30,137 nucleotides of DNA. Source: Mayfieldus sp038317345 (lineage in GTDB: Bacteria; Actinomycetota; Thermoleophilia; Solirubrobacterales; 70-9). The DNA is taken from assembly GCA_038317345.1 (NCBI GenBank), contig JBBQBH010000034.1, positions 1-30,137 on the forward strand, read 5' to 3'. The notes under the pieces are model-generated. The model searched no databases. It was not told where the DNA came from and saw only the letters and a list, made by a program, of their open reading frames with translations. Position numbers and translations under genes: made by a program. Positions 1 to 9,054 of the stretch are shown here, in pieces. How positions within the stretch are numbered: the first letter of the stretch is position 1; each line of letters opens with the position of its first letter.

Positions 1-410
1 AGCAGGCGAAAGCCGCTGGCGTGAACATCAAGCTGCAGCAGACAAACACTGCCCAGTACTTCGGCCCCAATTGGCTTTCCTGGAACTTTGCCCAGGATTA
101 CTGGAATTGGTACACGTACCTGGTGCAGGCGGCACAGGTGACCGGTCCGAAAGCACAGCTTGACGAGACGCATTTCAGCAACCCCAAGTACGACAAGCTG
201 TTCAAAGAGGCCGTCGGTACGACCGACAAGTCGAGGCAAACGGAGCTGATTCACGAGCTGCAGAAGGTCGATTACGACGAGGGTGCCTACATCATTCCCA
301 ACTTCCCTCCCATCATCGACGGCTACGCGAGCAACGTAAACGGTCTCGTACCTTCGAAGAACGGAATTTCGTTCAACAACTACGACCTGAAGTCGGCTTG
401 GCTGGCGTAG
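1..410 (+). CDS. C-terminal part of a peptide-type ABC transporter substrate-binding protein
   Basis: The frame is open from base 3 at the left edge, so only the last ~136 codons are present. The residues resemble the C-terminal lobe of family 5 solute-binding proteins (SBP_bac_5, oligopeptide/nickel type): an opening QAKAAGVNIKLQQ strand, an asparagine- and tryptophan-rich ligand-side segment, and a closing stretch with an amphipathic ELIHELQKVDYDEGAYIIP helix-strand, which is typical of the family end. Such proteins sit outside the membrane and hand peptides or small amides to an ABC permease. No permease or ATPase gene follows within the window, so those would lie upstream or be absent. 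The position just before an M24-type hydrolase and a dimethylformamidase-like enzyme suggests the ligand could be an amide or peptide, which is inference. GC is clearly lower than in the right half of the window. Confidence 0.75.
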   Translation, partial: QAKAAGVNIKLQQTNTAQYFGPNWLSWNFAQDYWNWYTYLVQAAQVTGPKAQLDETHFSNPKYDKLFKEAVGTTDKSRQTELIHELQKVDYDEGAYIIPNFPPIIDGYASNVNGLVPSKNGISFNNYDLKSAWLA

Positions 411-1063
411 CTAGTCGTAGAACAATGGCCGCGCCAACCGGGCGACGAGGTCGTCCTGCCGGGCTTCCCGCCCAGCAAATAATGAATTGGTCACTGAACG
501 GTCCTGCACCTTACGTCCACCGCTCGTTAAGTGAGGGGCACCTTCGCGAACGGCATCATCGATGGTCAGGCTCCCAAGTGCCCCTTTCCATGACGGTCAG
601 CTGGCCGAGTTGCTCGGGTACCGGGAGGGGCGCGGGGCGCGAAGCTCTGGCTCATCTCGCCCAAGAGGGCCCCATCGACCAAGAGCTACATCGCGGCGCT
701 CACGTCCGATCGCTCGGAGACGACGATGTGCGCGATATCTACGCAGCGCGCCAGCGATCGAGACATATGCTGCGGTCGGCGGGATCGACGATGAGCAGGA
801 GCGCAATCTTCCCGCGCGCCAGAGGCGACGTTGAACAAGATCAGAATCTTGTCACAGGGAGTGGCCGTCCGTCCGACCGTCCCATCGAAGCTCACGTCCA
901 TCTAAATCGGCAGATTGCCGATCTTGCCGGAAGTCGTCGGCTCGGTGGCGCTTTCGGGACCCTGGCATCTGATTTGCGGATGGTCTTGCATTTGTACCCG
1001 GCCGAGTTCCTTAGCGTAGATCGTCGACGGTCGGGGCGCCCCCGAATTCGCTGAGGGAATCCT
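411..1063. other. 653-bp gene-poor stretch, possibly decayed coding sequence
   Basis: No reading frame here looks like a maintained protein. Open frames on both strands are rich in Arg/Ser and break into one another. On the minus strand between about 1080 and 560, short protein-like pieces sit in different frames separated by stops, for example a segment reading DVSFDGTVGRTATP near 900. This would fit a degraded gene, but I could not assign a family. A good ribosome-binding site for the next gene (GAGGGA, 1053-1058) is at the right end. No clear promoter or terminator was recognised. Confidence 0.4.
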
Positions 1064-2278
1064 ATGCCTGTTTCTGCCGATCACACTTCACCATCAGATC
1101 AACACTCGACATTCCTGTCAACGCTCGAGGAACGTGATCGCCGTTACGCCGCACTCCGCGTAGACATGGTCAGCAGGGGTCTCGACGCCCTGCTCGTCGC
1201 CGCGAAAGGCGATGCCTGCTCCCGAGGTAAATTGAACTATCTCGCAGGCATCAAGAATTTCGTGGAGCCCTCCGCAATCCTACTTCTTCCCTTGGAAGGA
1301 GAGCCGATCCTGTTCCTTGACCCGGTACGGATTTACGCTCTCCCCGATTGGGTGCCCGATACGCGATCAAGCCACGATCGCGGCAGAGCCGTCGCGGACG
1401 CACTATCGGAGCTAGGCCTTGCGGAGAGCCGACTTGGGACTGTCGCTTTCGATGATCACCTGACAGTCAAGGATTGGCGCAGTCTTTCTTCCAGTGTCCC
1501 TCGGGCTGCCTTTACTCCCGCGGACGATGTCCTCGAAGCGGCAAGCATTTGTAAAACCGATGCTGAGCTCGCTGCATTGCGGAATTCTGCGGCAATCGTC
1601 AGGCGTGCAGCGGACATTTTCGAGCGAGCCCTTCGCCCCGGAGTCCAACCTAGTGAGCTTATTGCCGACGCGCATCGGTCATTGCGTGGCGATGGCATCT
1701 GTGACGGCGCTGTTGCATTCTCGCGCAAGCCATTCCGAGGTCTGGGTTGTCGCGCAAGTGGATGGAATGTCGGCGGAACAGCCCCCGATAACGAGCCCGT
1801 TGTCCGAGACGATTTGATCGTCGTAGAAATGGACATCGCGGGTCCCGAGGGCTATTGGGTGGAGCTTCGCCGACGTTATCGCTTCACGCATTTCACGGAT
1901 GATGAGCGCCGGTTCTGGGAGATGCGCTGTGAAGCCTTTCAAGCCGCGCTGGAGTTCATGCGACCTGGACGGTACACGGAGGATCTTGAGGCGGCAATCA
2001 ATGGCGTGTACCGGCGCCACGGCTACCGCAATGAGGGACAAGTATGTTTCCACGCACATGGAACCGGCGTGGACGCCGTGGAGGTGCCGACCTGTCCCGG
2101 CGCGCACCGGAGGTTGAGCGCCGGGATGACCGTGGTCCTCCATCCGCTGCTCTGGCTGGAGCGCACCGAGAATCGGGCAGTGGGCGATCTCGCTCCCGTG
2201 GACACCATTCTCGTTTCCGAGGATGAGCCGGTGCGACTCGTCGACGCGAGCGACGCCCTGACAGTGCTCGATGTCTGA
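1064..2278 (+). CDS. M24-family (creatinase/Xaa-Pro peptidase fold) hydrolase with atypical metal ligands
   Basis: The 404-aa protein has the two-domain layout of M24 proteins: an N-terminal creatinase-like domain (about 20-150) and a C-terminal pita-bread domain (about 165-400). The C-terminal landmarks are visible, but the usual Asp-Asp-His-Glu-Glu ligand set appears as Asp257, Glu267, His332 (in HGTG), His360 and Asp375. Three of the five positions are therefore changed. Metal-dependent members cut Xaa-Pro peptides; creatinase uses the same fold without metal on small C-N bonds, and DddP is a lyase. The reaction here cannot be stated. The ATG at 1064 has GAGGGA five bases upstream. The stop overlaps the start of the dimethylformamidase-like gene by 8 bp, so the two are probably translated together and may act on one substrate. 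GC is lower than in the right half of the window. Confidence 0.8.
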   Translation: MPVSADHTSPSDQHSTFLSTLEERDRRYAALRVDMVSRGLDALLVAAKGDACSRGKLNYLAGIKNFVEPSAILLLPLEGEPILFLDPVRIYALPDWVPDTRSSHDRGRAVADALSELGLAESRLGTVAFDDHLTVKDWRSLSSSVPRAAFTPADDVLEAASICKTDAELAALRNSAAIVRRAADIFERALRPGVQPSELIADAHRSLRGDGICDGAVAFSRKPFRGLGCRASGWNVGGTAPDNEPVVRDDLIVVEMDIAGPEGYWVELRRRYRFTHFTDDERRFWEMRCEAFQAALEFMRPGRYTEDLEAAINGVYRRHGYRNEGQVCFHAHGTGVDAVEVPTCPGAHRRLSAGMTVVLHPLLWLERTENRAVGDLAPVDTILVSEDEPVRLVDASDALTVLDV

Positions 2279-4547
2279 CCGGGAAGCCATTACCGTGCCA
2301 TGGCGTGGTAAAGCCCGGAAAGACGTCTTCGGTTACGCGGACAAGCTGGGGGTGACAGTCGGGGATCACGTGGAGGTAAAGGTCAGTTGCGAACGACCAA
2401 ACTTTCGTGCGGACATCGTCCGCCTTCGGCATGGCATCGATGATCCGGCTGGGCCAGGCGTTCGGGAGACTGTGCATTCCTCCGGTGCGAACGGCGAGTA
2501 CAAAGGGCGGGTCCAACGGATCCGTGCCGGCTCGTATATGAAACTCGATGACTGCGAGGAATTCGCCGAGTTAAACGCTCTGACGTGCAGCGCTTGGATC
2601 CGACCGAGTCCGGCGAGCCAAAGCGATCAGGGTGTTATCTGTAGGTGGAACGAAATCGTGGAGTCTGGGTTTGCGCTGCTCGTCGGCGCGAATAGCGACT
2701 TGGAATGTTGGATAGGCGATTCAGGTAGGGAGCCGGACCGGCTGAGGACAGGCGTTCCGATTCCATCGGATCAGTGGACGTTTGTCGCCGCTAGCGTCGA
2801 TTTTGAATCTCGCCAGGCGACACTCGTGCAGCGGCCCAATCGGAGATGGCCGCATGCAGACGCATGGGCAACGGTCTCCGCGCCTCTAGGATGTGGCGGC
2901 GTAGGTGATACCGCCGGCTCACTATTTGTCGCCGCGATAGGTGAAGAAGATATCGTCTATGGGCACTTCGACGGGAAAATCGAGAGTCCGGCAATCTGGC
3001 GTCGCGCGCTGACCGTCACAGAGCTTGAGTCAGAGGCGCATGTTCGCGCTTCAAGGCACGCTGACGCCGACCTAATAGCTGCATGGGACTTCTCTGAAAG
3101 CATCAGCAGTCGGCGCGTGATCGATCGTTCGCCGACCGGGCTCGATGCACTCCTGGTCAACATGCCGGCCAGGGGGGTTACCGGACGGAGATGGACAGGA
3201 GAGGAACATTCGTGGAAGCAAGCGCCGGAACACTATGCGGCAATTCACTTCCATTCTGACGATGTTGAGGACGTGGGATGGGAGACGGACCTGAGAGTTG
3301 TAATCGACGAGTCTTACCCGAGCGGACTCTATGCGATCCGACTGATAGCTGGAGACAGCGAGGATCGGGTTCCGTTCGTCGTGCGCCCCGGTCCTGACGC
3401 TGACCGCACCCGGGTCGTGGTGCTGTTACCAACGCTGACTTGGCAAGCGTACGCCAACGCCAACCATTTTGGAGGACCTTCCGCAAAGGTCGAACAAGCG
3501 GAAGATCGGTGGATTGCGGACCACGGGTTGCGGGGACTCTATGACGTACACAGAGACGGCAGCCCGGTCTACTACGCCTCACGCCTCCAGCCAAGCACGA
3601 TGCGGCCGAACTACTACGCGCAGAACATCGGCGCTCCGGCGCGTATGAGCGCGGACCTCTTCCTCATCGATTGGCTGCTGGAACAGAACATCGACCACGA
3701 TGTGATCACGGACCAGGATCTTCACCGTGAGGGATCCGAGCTCCTTTCCCACTATCCAGTCGTTATTACCGGATCTCACCCGGAATACTGGACGCGCGAA
3801 ATGGTGGACGGCCTGCGGGGCTACCTCGACACCGGCGGTTGCCTCGCCTACCTCGGGGGCGAGCTTTGCTACTGGGTGACCACGCTCGATCCCCAAAACG
3901 ATGCGGTCATGGAGGTGCGCCGCGATAGTGGGAGCCGCACCTGGACCGCTCTACCCGGTGAACATCACCACAGCGCAACTGGAGAGCGTGGCGGTCTATG
4001 GCGATACAGTGGACACACGACACAGTCGATCGCCGGTACAGGTTACACCGCATGGGGGTCGGAGCAGGGATCTGGTTATCGACGCCTGCCAGACAGTTGT
4101 AATCCCCGAGCCTCGTTCATCTTCGAAGGTGTTGGTGACGATGAAGTTATTGGGAATTTCGGACTCGTTCTCGGCGGGGCGGCGGGGTATGAGATGGACC
4201 GTCTTGACTACGGGCTAGGCACTCCGCCACATGCGCTCCTTCTCGCATCGTCGGTTGGCTCCCATTCTGAGTCTTTTGTACCTGCTATTGAAGACGTCAT
4301 GGATGCTTCCGAGGTTGAGGCACTGAAACCCGACCATGTCCGCGCGGACATGGTCTTCTTCGAAACTGGCACCGGCGGCGCGGTCTTCTCCACCGGTTCC
4401 ATCGCCTGGAGCGGGAGCTTGTCACACAACAACTACGACAACAACGTCGCGAGGATCTCGCGGAATGTAATCCAAAGGTTTGCGTCTGGCGTCCCGTTCG
4501 ACGTGTGCGCCCGATCAGTAGAGCGTCTAGATCAATACAATCGATGA
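2271..4547 (+). CDS. N,N-dimethylformamidase large (beta) subunit-like protein
   Basis: The 758-aa protein matches the size and layout of the large subunit of N,N-dimethylformamidase, which hydrolyses dimethylformamide to dimethylamine and formate. Residues about 70-285 look like a LamG/concanavalin-like beta sandwich (ending in an IAAWDFS-type strand). Residues about 325-745 look like the DMFase C-terminal catalytic domain, with FHSDDVEDVGWE, TWQAYANANHFG (Tyr394), YYASRL (Tyr434/435) and GSHPEYW (His503, Glu505). In characterised DMFase the mononuclear iron is held by two Tyr and one Glu; Tyr394, Tyr434/435 and Glu505 are the natural candidates here by motif position, which is inference. 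The known enzyme also has a small alpha subunit of about 130 aa, and no such gene is visible nearby. Many family members have unknown substrates, so activity on dimethylformamide itself is not established. The ATG lies inside the end of the M24 gene. Confidence 0.8.
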   Translation: MSDREAITVPWRGKARKDVFGYADKLGVTVGDHVEVKVSCERPNFRADIVRLRHGIDDPAGPGVRETVHSSGANGEYKGRVQRIRAGSYMKLDDCEEFAELNALTCSAWIRPSPASQSDQGVICRWNEIVESGFALLVGANSDLECWIGDSGREPDRLRTGVPIPSDQWTFVAASVDFESRQATLVQRPNRRWPHADAWATVSAPLGCGGVGDTAGSLFVAAIGEEDIVYGHFDGKIESPAIWRRALTVTELESEAHVRASRHADADLIAAWDFSESISSRRVIDRSPTGLDALLVNMPARGVTGRRWTGEEHSWKQAPEHYAAIHFHSDDVEDVGWETDLRVVIDESYPSGLYAIRLIAGDSEDRVPFVVRPGPDADRTRVVVLLPTLTWQAYANANHFGGPSAKVEQAEDRWIADHGLRGLYDVHRDGSPVYYASRLQPSTMRPNYYAQNIGAPARMSADLFLIDWLLEQNIDHDVITDQDLHREGSELLSHYPVVITGSHPEYWTREMVDGLRGYLDTGGCLAYLGGELCYWVTTLDPQNDAVMEVRRDSGSRTWTALPGEHHHSATGERGGLWRYSGHTTQSIAGTGYTAWGSEQGSGYRRLPDSCNPRASFIFEGVGDDEVIGNFGLVLGGAAGYEMDRLDYGLGTPPHALLLASSVGSHSESFVPAIEDVMDASEVEALKPDHVRADMVFFETGTGGAVFSTGSIAWSGSLSHNNYDNNVARISRNVIQRFASGVPFDVCARSVERLDQYNR
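4332..4355. repeat. 24-bp perfect palindrome inside the DMFase-like gene
   Basis: The two 12-base halves (first half gaccatgtccgc) are exact reverse complements with no spacer. The palindrome lies about 190 bp before the stop codon and encodes part of a DHVRADMVF segment. It could be a protein-binding site, a recombination site or chance; only the symmetry is seen. Confidence 0.7.
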
Positions 4548-4658
4548 ACGAGCAGCCGGAGTCGCGACACGTGATGACGGTTGACTCCAACTCCACTATG
4601 GCGCATTTCGATTCACCGAAGAGACGCTGCCGGCGTCGGACCTACATCGCCCTTATTA

Positions 4659-4703
4659 TCGGGTTCTAAGTCCGAAAACCCGGTTCGAATCCCGATACCG
4701 ATG
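4659..4703 (+). pseudogene. tRNA-like 3'-half fragment (attachment-site remnant?)
   Basis: The plus strand shows an anticodon-arm-like hairpin (4659-4663 with 4671-4675 around a TTCTAAG loop) followed by a T-arm-like block with the standard TTCGAAT loop at 4684-4690. The T stem has mismatches, the variable segment is only three bases, and no D-arm or matching 5' acceptor strand occurs upstream. It therefore cannot be a functional tRNA. Integrative elements often leave or carry such 3' tRNA pieces as att sites. Confidence 0.45.
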
Positions 4704-4824
4704 CCTTCTCCGGGCTTCTCCCGACCTTGGGCTGCTGTGCAGACCCGTGCGTCTGTAGCACTGATGTAGCACTCAGGCCGTGGAACGTGCCGGAAAGAGA
4801 TGGAACCGACCGGAACGCCGAATC

Positions 4825-4877
4825 CTTATTGTCGATCAGATCTGCCTGAGTTGCAGGCGTGGAACGGCGACAATAAG
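4825..4877. repeat. Inverted repeat of cttattgtcg with a third near-copy
   Basis: cttattgtcg at 4825-4834 is matched by its exact reverse complement at 4868-4877, and a one-mismatch direct copy (cttattatcg) lies at 4652-4661 beside the first tRNA-like fragment. Short, widely spaced repeats around attachment sites are what integrase arm sites or excisionase sites look like. That role is inferred only from position. Confidence 0.4.
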
Positions 4878-4889
4878 CAAGAAGCTGAG

Positions 4890-4935
4890 CGGGCCCGACA
4901 GGATTCAACCTGTGACCTTCGGTTTCGTAGACCGG
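4890..4935 (-). pseudogene. Truncated tRNA-Arg(ACG)-like 3' half
   Basis: Read on the minus strand, an anticodon arm with loop CTACGAA (anticodon ACG, Arg) is followed by a variable region, a T arm with a perfect ACAGG/CCTGT stem, and an acceptor 3' strand CGGGCCC with discriminator G at 4890. The T loop has six bases (TTGAAT) instead of the invariant seven, so one base appears lost. No 5' acceptor strand or D arm follows at the expected distance on the other side. It is a decayed half-tRNA, not a working gene. Confidence 0.6.
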
Positions 4936-5185
4936 ACAGCGCAAAAGAACCCTGATCCTCAGTCGCCCATCCCTCCGAAAGACTGCCCTTTACCGGATGC
5001 GTCAGGGAATGACTTGCCGGTTCAGCATGCCGCTCGCTAGCCCACCCTCAGAAGCTCATCTCAGCCCCAACCTCGCCCCCCGACACACTACGCACCCTCC
5101 GGTGGGGTGGCCCTCAGGGCGGCTGAGCGAATCGGGAATTCAGCGAGGCAAACCGCGCTTTTGGCGGACAGAAGCGGTGAAGATC

Positions 5186-5551
5186 ATGGAATCGAGCAGG
5201 ATCAAACTCCATCCACGGACCGTCGAAGCAATCGCGTACCGGGTCATTGACTTGCTTCAGCGAAACGCGGCTGCAGCCCCCGAGTTGATCGATGCTGCCG
5301 AACTCGCCAGGCGCTTGGGTGTCGATCGCTCCTGGGTCTACACACATGCGATCAAACTGGGAGGGATAAGGCTGGGCAAGGGCCCTCGGCCGCGGCTTCG
5401 GTTCGATCCGAAGCTGGCTGCCGTTCGAATGAGGGCCCTGGGACAAGACACCGATCGGCCCGGGCCTCGGGATGGAAGGCGAAGGGCTGATCCCTCCGAT
5501 CGAGATGATGCCCCCCGCCTCCTGCCGATCAAGGGTGGCGGGGCGAGTTGA
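5186..5551 (+). CDS. Small helix-turn-helix protein, excisionase-like
   Basis: From the ATG at 5186 the product is 121 aa; a GTG at 5177 is an equally in-frame alternative. Residues about 35-75 contain a winged-helix/MerR-type DNA-binding segment: DAAELARRLGVDRSWVYTH followed by a glycine-rich wing ending in an RLRFDP strand. That is the pattern of excisionase/helix-turn-helix type 17 proteins that bind element ends and steer integrases toward excision. The last 35 residues are rich in Asp, Arg and Pro and look disordered. The gene ends 3 bp before the integrase start, so the two are almost certainly co-transcribed, which supports the excisionase reading. The frame stays open upstream to 4997, but that extension is Pro/Ser-rich and unlike a protein. 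Confidence 0.65.
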   Translation: MESSRIKLHPRTVEAIAYRVIDLLQRNAAAAPELIDAAELARRLGVDRSWVYTHAIKLGGIRLGKGPRPRLRFDPKLAAVRMRALGQDTDRPGPRDGRRRADPSDRDDAPRLLPIKGGGAS

Positions 5552-5554
5552 CCG

Positions 5555-6908
<1,354 letters not shown>

Positions 6909-6982
6909 GAGGGCTGACGGGCGCCCGAAGCTGGTGGCAGCCCGCCCGCTGATTATCACAGGGCGCGGTTAGGCTGCCCGCC

Positions 6983-7816
6983 GTGAGGCTGGTGAGCTAT
7001 CGATCCCCGGACGGCCCCAGGGCCGGGGTGCTGCGCGGCGACCAGGTATTCGACGCCTGGAGCGCGCTCGGCGACCCGCAGCGCTCCAGCCTCCGCGAGC
7101 TGATCGCCGAGGACCGGGTCGGTGAGCTGGAGACCGCCGACGATGAGGCCGCGGTGGCGGACGCGGCCCTGTTGCCGCCAATGCCGGACCCGGAGAAGAT
7201 CGTCTGCATCGGCCTCAACTACCGCTCCCACGCGGCCGAGGCGGGCATCGACCCGCCCTCCAGCCCCACCTTCTTCGCCAAGTACCGAAACGCCCTCGCC
7301 GAGCCCGGCGCCACGGTTCCGCTTCCGGCCACCAGCGAGAAGGTCGACTACGAGGCCGAGGTCGCCTTCGTGATCGGCCGCCGGGCGAGCGACGTCGCTG
7401 AGGACCGCGCCCTCGATCACGTCGCCGGCTACACGCTGTTCAATGATCTCTCGGCCCGCGACCTGCAGTTCTCCACTCCTCAGTGGATGCCGGGCAAGGT
7501 GTTCGACGGCTCCGCACCCTGCGGCCCCGCCCTGGTTACCCCCGACGAGGCCGGCCCGCACGATGCGATCGAACTGGCGCTGGAGCTGAACGGGGAAACC
7601 ATGCAGTCGGCCTCGACCGCCGACCTCGTCTTCTCGATACCGCAGCTGGTTGCGCACCTCTCGTCTCTGATGACGCTTGAGCCGGGAGATCTGGTCTCCA
7701 CCGGTACCCCGTCGGGCGTCGGCAGCGTTCGCGAGCCGCGCGTCTGGCTCAAGACGGGCGACGAGGTCGTGGTCAGCTCGCCGACTCTCGGCCGGCTCGA
7801 GACCCGGATCGGCTAG
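6983..7816 (+). CDS. Fumarylacetoacetate hydrolase (FAH) family protein
   Basis: The 277-aa protein has the FAH-fold core: CIGLNYRSHAAE near residue 75, the metal-ligand pair Glu124 and Glu126 in DYEAEVAFVIG, Asp155 in FNDLSARDLQ, then GKVFDGSAPCGP and the closing STGTPSGVG loop. Family members act on carbon-carbon or keto-enol bonds of small diketo acids (fumarylpyruvate hydrolases, oxaloacetate tautomerase/decarboxylase, HpcE-type isomerases), usually with Mg2+ or Mn2+. Which substrate is used here cannot be read from sequence. The start is the GTG at 6983, which gives the normal MRLVSY opening; the upstream Shine-Dalgarno match is weak. It is the first gene right of the tRNA-Asp and has the high GC of the core region. 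Its stop codon directly abuts the stop of the convergent metalloprotease pseudogene. Confidence 0.88.
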   Translation: MRLVSYRSPDGPRAGVLRGDQVFDAWSALGDPQRSSLRELIAEDRVGELETADDEAAVADAALLPPMPDPEKIVCIGLNYRSHAAEAGIDPPSSPTFFAKYRNALAEPGATVPLPATSEKVDYEAEVAFVIGRRASDVAEDRALDHVAGYTLFNDLSARDLQFSTPQWMPGKVFDGSAPCGPALVTPDEAGPHDAIELALELNGETMQSASTADLVFSIPQLVAHLSSLMTLEPGDLVSTGTPSGVGSVREPRVWLKTGDEVVVSSPTLGRLETRIG

Positions 7817-9054
7817 TCAGGGAATCAGCGCGGTGAGCTTGAAGCGCGTCAGGCGGCGGCCGTGGCGCCGCACCACCGCGGTCAGCCCCCGCTGGCCGCA
7901 GATTTGGTAGCTGACCGACTCCTGCGAGCCGACGCCGTCGGAGCGAGCGAGGACATGACCGGTGGAGTCGAGCAGCTTCAGAGCGAGGTCGGCGCGGTCC
8001 GGCCCGCTCAGGCTCAGCTTCAGGTCGCCGTCGAGGGGCGTGCCGAATCTCTTCATGATCTTCTTCGGCCGGCGCTTCTTGGGAAAGTGACCGCGGCGCT
8101 TCTCGACGCTGTCGCCATTCCAGGGATGCAGGGCGTCGCGCTGGATCGACGGATAGGCGCCGGTACTGGGGTCAGGGAAGTCGGGCCATTCCCAGGGCAC
8201 GGGCTGGGTCGGGAAGGCGTTGTGGGCGAACGACTCCGCCCACGCCTCGCCGGGATTGTCGTAGTAGTGATCGCCTTCGTCACCTGGGAAGTAGCGGCCC
8301 GCAACCACCCCTGGCAAACGCCCGCGAAGCTGGCCCAGTTCTTTGGGCCCCAGTCGACCGCCGGATTCTGGAACGGAGCGTTGTTGCGGTGGTTGGCGAG
8401 GTGATGGCCGTACTCGTGGGCGATCACGTAGAGCTGGGTGGCGTTGTCCGGTTGGTCATTGATGGTGTCGCCACTGGCAACCATCCGGTTCTCGCCCGGG
8501 AAGTAGCAGGAAAGGGCCAGCGCGGATCCGCAGGCCGCCGCCATCGACGCGCCGAAGTCGACGTTGCGTGTCACGAGGTCGACCTCGAGCAGGTTCATCT
8601 CGTCGCCGTGGGGAAGCGTGCCGAGGAAGTTGGCGATCGTCTGGGGGTCGGCGTTGTCGCAGGAGATCGAGCAGGTGGGCGACACGTCTATCGCCACCGT
8701 GCGTCCAGCGCCGTCATTGACCGGATAGGGCTGCGCCGAGGCTGTCGCCGAGGCGGAGGCCCGCGCCTCCGCGCGGCTCGGACGCTCGATCACGAGATCG
8801 CGGATCGGAGCGGTCGGCACCGGCACGGCAAACGCCGCCGCCTGAACCTCCCTCTGTGTCGCGGCTCCGGCCGGCGCCGCGATCAGAAGCGAGGTGACGA
8901 GCGCGCCGAGTGCCGCCGCCGCGACTCTTACGGCCGCGGCCCGGGGTCGATCTCGTTGCGGCGGGGCGGCAGCGAGGCCGAGAGCGGCGCGTCCGCGCCG
9001 CCCGGCCGTGCCGTTATCGAGCGCGACCGGCGGTTGTAGACGGGGGAACCCCAC
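7817..9054 (-). pseudogene. Secreted HEYGHH zinc metalloprotease-like gene, frameshifted
   Basis: Two minus-strand frames together make one protein homologous to the intact neighbour at 10342-11502. The first frame holds a hydrophobic export segment (near 8860-8920), a cysteine-containing domain and the zinc motif HEYGHH (8401-8418), and reads on to GVCQG near 8310. The second frame continues from about 8305 with AGRYFPGDEGDHYYDNPGEAWAES (split here by families: FPGDE, NPGEAWAE) to the stop at 7817. Aligned to the paralogue, exactly one base is missing between about 8295 and 8312. The gene is therefore either broken or affected by one sequencing error. The start is uncertain: the first start codon in frame before the signal segment is a GTG at 9054, inside the end of the upstream gene. 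Confidence 0.7.

Larger units (their letters stand above)
4548..5185. other. 638-bp non-coding stretch between the catabolic genes and the integrase module
   Basis: No credible protein gene was seen. The stretch holds two truncated tRNA-like 3' halves in opposite orientations and short repeats of the type cttattrtcg, annotated separately. A minus-strand frame (4944 to 4666) ends in a SVSGFEPGF-like string across the first tRNA-like piece. That kind of tail arises when an integrase frame runs into a tRNA attachment site, so it may be the remnant of an older integration; this is inference. The right end (about 5040-5185) shows no feature beyond the leader of the small helix-turn-helix gene. Confidence 0.5.

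Noticed and set aside
4997..5185. Upstream extension of the HTH protein
   Set aside because: The extra residues are Pro/Ser/His-rich without structure, and internal ATG/GTG codons directly precede the folded part.
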